From the NCBI GenBank assembly GCA_019347595.1, contig JAHWLA010000156.1:1-6892 (forward strand): a DNA stretch of 6,892 nucleotides, written 5' to 3'. This stretch comes from Actinomycetota bacterium (GTDB taxonomy: Bacteria; Actinomycetota; Acidimicrobiia; Acidimicrobiales; JAHWLA01). The position numbers and the translations under genes are program-made. Positions 5,704 through 6,892 of the stretch are shown here, one piece after another. Numbering within the stretch: the first letter of the stretch is position 1; every line of letters begins with the position of its first letter. The notes beneath the pieces are model-generated. The model saw only the letters and a list, made by a program, of their open reading frames with translations, ran no database searches and was not told the origin of the DNA.

Positions 5704-5710
5704 CGAACGC

Positions 5711-6223
5711 GTGTTCGTGTTGGGCATCGACCCGGGCGTGTCGCGCTGCGGCTACGGCGTGGTCACGCGCGCCAAGGTCGGGATGACGGCCACGGCCGCG
5801 GGCGTCCTCACCACGCCGAAGGACGACCCCCTGCCCGGCCGCCTGGCCTCGCTCAACCGCGACCTGCGGGCGCTGCTGGCCGAGTTCCACCCGGACGTGG
5901 TGGTGGTGGAGCGGGTGTTCTTCCAGACCAACGTGCGCACCGCCATGTCGGTGGGCCAGGCCAGCGGATTGGCGCTGGCGGCGGCGGCGGAAGCGGGCTG
6001 CCAGGTCGCCCAGTACACGGCCAACGAGGTGAAGCAGGCGGTCACCGGCTACGGCGCCGCCACCAAGGAACAGGTGCAGCGCATGGTCCAGTCCCTCCTG
6101 TCCCTCCCCGACCGCCCCAAGCCGCCCGACGCGGCCGACGCCCTGGCGCTCGCTCTCTGCCACCTCGCCATGGCGCCGCTCCAGGCCCGGGTGGCCGCTG
6201 CCACGACGGGAGGCGCCCGATGA
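5711..6223 (+). CDS. ruvC: Crossover junction endodeoxyribonuclease RuvC
   Basis: This 170-residue protein is the Holliday-junction resolvase, which as a dimer nicks four-way junctions prepared by RuvAB during recombinational repair. It has the RNase H-like fold with all four metal-binding acids in place: Asp7 in LGIDPG, Glu67 in VVVVERVFFQTN, and Asp140 and Asp143 in KPPDAADALALALCH. The SVGQASGLAL helix, YTANEVKQAVTGYGAATKEQVQ and basic Lys108 and Lys119 are as in the family. GTG 5711 is chosen because it puts the first beta strand (FVLGIDPG) at the very N-terminus, as in homologues; an in-frame extension back to 5621 would read through the palindrome and is rejected. The gene lacks a Shine-Dalgarno sequence and may be translated leaderless. 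It overlaps ruvA by four bases. Confidence 0.96.
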   Translation: MFVLGIDPGVSRCGYGVVTRAKVGMTATAAGVLTTPKDDPLPGRLASLNRDLRALLAEFHPDVVVVERVFFQTNVRTAMSVGQASGLALAAAAEAGCQVAQYTANEVKQAVTGYGAATKEQVQRMVQSLLSLPDRPKPPDAADALALALCHLAMAPLQARVAAATTGGAR

Positions 6224-6828
6224 TCGGCTCGCTACGCGGGATCGTCCTCGATCGCATGCCGGGCGCCGGCGGCGCGGCCGAGCTACTGGTGGAGATCAAC
6301 GGCGGCGTCGGCTACCGGGTCACCGTCACGCCTGCCGTGCTGGCTACCGTCGAGCTCGCCGGCCCGGTGTTCCTCCACATCCACAGCCATGTCCGGGAGG
6401 ACGCCTTCGTCCTCTACGGCTTCGACACCCGCGAAGAGCGGGCGTGCTTCGAGGCGTTGCTGGGTGCCCATGGCGTCGGCCCCGCCCTGGCCATGGCGAT
6501 CCTCGCCGCGCTGGCGCCCCACGCTCTCCAGCGGGCGGTGGCGTGCGACGACGTCGACGCCCTCACCGCCGTGCCCGGCGTGGGCAAGAAGACGGCCGCC
6601 CGCCTGCTCATCGAGCTCAAGACCCGCCTCGACCTCCCCGACCTGGAGCTGGTGGCCGTGGGCGCCGGGGGTAACGGGAACGGCGCCCGGGCCGAGGTGC
6701 GGGCGGCGTTGGCGGGGCTGGGCTACGGCCCCGACGAGGTGCGCGACATCGTCCACGCCCTGCCCGACGACGGGTCGGTGGAGGACCTGCTGAAGTCCGC
6801 CCTCAAGCAACTGGCAGGCGCCCGATGA
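6220..6828 (+). CDS. ruvA: Holliday junction branch-migration complex subunit RuvA
   Basis: This 202-residue protein binds four-way junctions as a tetramer and loads the RuvB motor. Domain I (about 1-65, starting MIGSLRGIVLD) carries Glu60-Asp61 at the position of the acidic pin (HVREDAFVLYGF). Domain II has two helix-hairpin-helix motifs, HGVGPALAMAIL (84-95) and VPGVGKKTAARLLIELK (118-134), the second being canonical. A Gly/Asn-rich linker (about 146-154) leads to domain III (ALAGLGYGPDEVRDIV and onward), which contacts RuvB. The length is normal. ATG 6220 overlaps the ruvC stop in ATGA, with GGGAGG at 6208-6213 six bases upstream, so the pair is translationally coupled. The TGA at 6826-6828 in turn overlaps an ATG at 6825. 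Confidence 0.96.
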   Translation: MIGSLRGIVLDRMPGAGGAAELLVEINGGVGYRVTVTPAVLATVELAGPVFLHIHSHVREDAFVLYGFDTREERACFEALLGAHGVGPALAMAILAALAPHALQRAVACDDVDALTAVPGVGKKTAARLLIELKTRLDLPDLELVAVGAGGNGNGARAEVRAALAGLGYGPDEVRDIVHALPDDGSVEDLLKSALKQLAGAR

Positions 6829-6892
6829 CCGCCCCCGCCTCGTTCTGGTCCCCCGATCGCGCGCTATGGCGCGCGATCGGGGGACCAGAACG
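6825..6892 (+). CDS. Possible start of ruvB, carrying a palindrome in its first codons (partial)
   Basis: ATG 6825 overlaps the ruvA stop (ATGA), as ruvA overlaps ruvC, and ruvB is the expected next gene in an actinobacterial ruvCAB operon. The visible residues read MTAPASFWSPDRALWRAIGG and a few more to the window edge with no stop. MTAPA is a plausible RuvB beginning, but everything from about codon 6 onward is encoded by the 52-bp palindrome, so no RuvB-specific motif can be seen. The true start could instead lie beyond the window, leaving this palindrome intergenic. No good Shine-Dalgarno sequence is visible. The identity is inferred from context only. Confidence 0.35.
   Translation, partial: MTAPASFWSPDRALWRAIGGPE
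6841..6892. repeat. Perfect 24-bp-arm palindrome after ruvA, reaching the window edge
   Basis: Bases 6841-6864 are the exact reverse complement of 6869-6892, with the four-base centre TATG. The pairing may continue past the window end, since the right arm stops at the last base given. It starts 12 nt after the ruvA stop and stays open in the frame of ATG 6825. Its size and stop-proximal position match the other three palindromes, but its sequence is different. It shares only short pieces such as GGGACC with the pdxT palindrome. No T-tract is visible before the window ends. Confidence 0.9.

Noticed and set aside
5621..5710. N-terminal extension of RuvC back to 5621
   Set aside because: The extension is translated from the palindromic repeat; family members begin right at the first beta strand, as from GTG 5711.
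3372..6892. Homology between the pdxT palindrome and the palindrome after ruvA
   Set aside because: They share short pieces (GCTATG, GGGACC, CG termini), but these are at different offsets from the centre. By eye this is too weak to call one sequence family.

Overview
The window is a gene-dense, very GC-rich stretch of bacterial chromosome in which every gene lies on the + strand. The gene order pdxS-pdxT-yebC-(peroxiredoxin)-ruvC-ruvA, the frequent GTG starts, the apparent leaderless promoters and the lipoproteins with threonine/proline-rich linkers all suggest an Actinomycetota genome. An Acidimicrobiia-like lineage is my best guess, but this is inferred from style and gene order, not from a search.

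Layout: (1) 2-364, the C-terminal end of an M48 (HtpX-like) membrane metallopeptidase. (2) 370-2452, two tandem paralogous DUF3048 (YerB-like) lipoproteins. (3) 2480-3987, pdxS and pdxT, the two subunits of pyridoxal 5'-phosphate synthase. (4) 3984-4733, a YebC/TACO1-family protein. (5) 4736-5203, a PrxQ/Bcp-type peroxiredoxin. (6) 5279-5612, a voltage-gated-ion-channel gene that has lost its middle, leaving S1-S2 plus the start of S3 and a C-terminal helix in another frame. (7) 5711-6828, ruvC and ruvA (Holliday-junction resolvase and branch-migration subunit). A further start codon overlaps the ruvA stop and is probably the beginning of ruvB.

Four large palindromes punctuate this otherwise ordinary set of genes. 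They lie at 3372-3418, 5207-5259, 5615-5665 and 6841-6892, are about 47 to 53 bp long, and each begins within 12 nt after a stop codon. The second and third are copies of one family, flank the broken channel gene and show a compensatory base-pair change. The first lies in frame inside the 5' codons of pdxT. Removing exactly 48 nt between two ACCG direct repeats restores a normal-looking PdxT N-terminus (MTPPKVGVLALQG) that starts at a GTGA overlap with the pdxS stop. The fourth sits in the same way about five codons into the open frame that should be ruvB. These resemble mobile palindromic elements that insert into coding sequence without breaking the frame, as the Rickettsia palindromic elements do, and they are the most interesting feature here.

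Expression: TAGAAT (2467-2472) before pdxS and TAGTCT (5698-5703) before ruvC each sit at the spacing expected to start transcription at or one base before the start codon, so leaderless mRNAs are likely. Most other junctions are 4-nt GTGA/ATGA overlaps, which suggests translational coupling.
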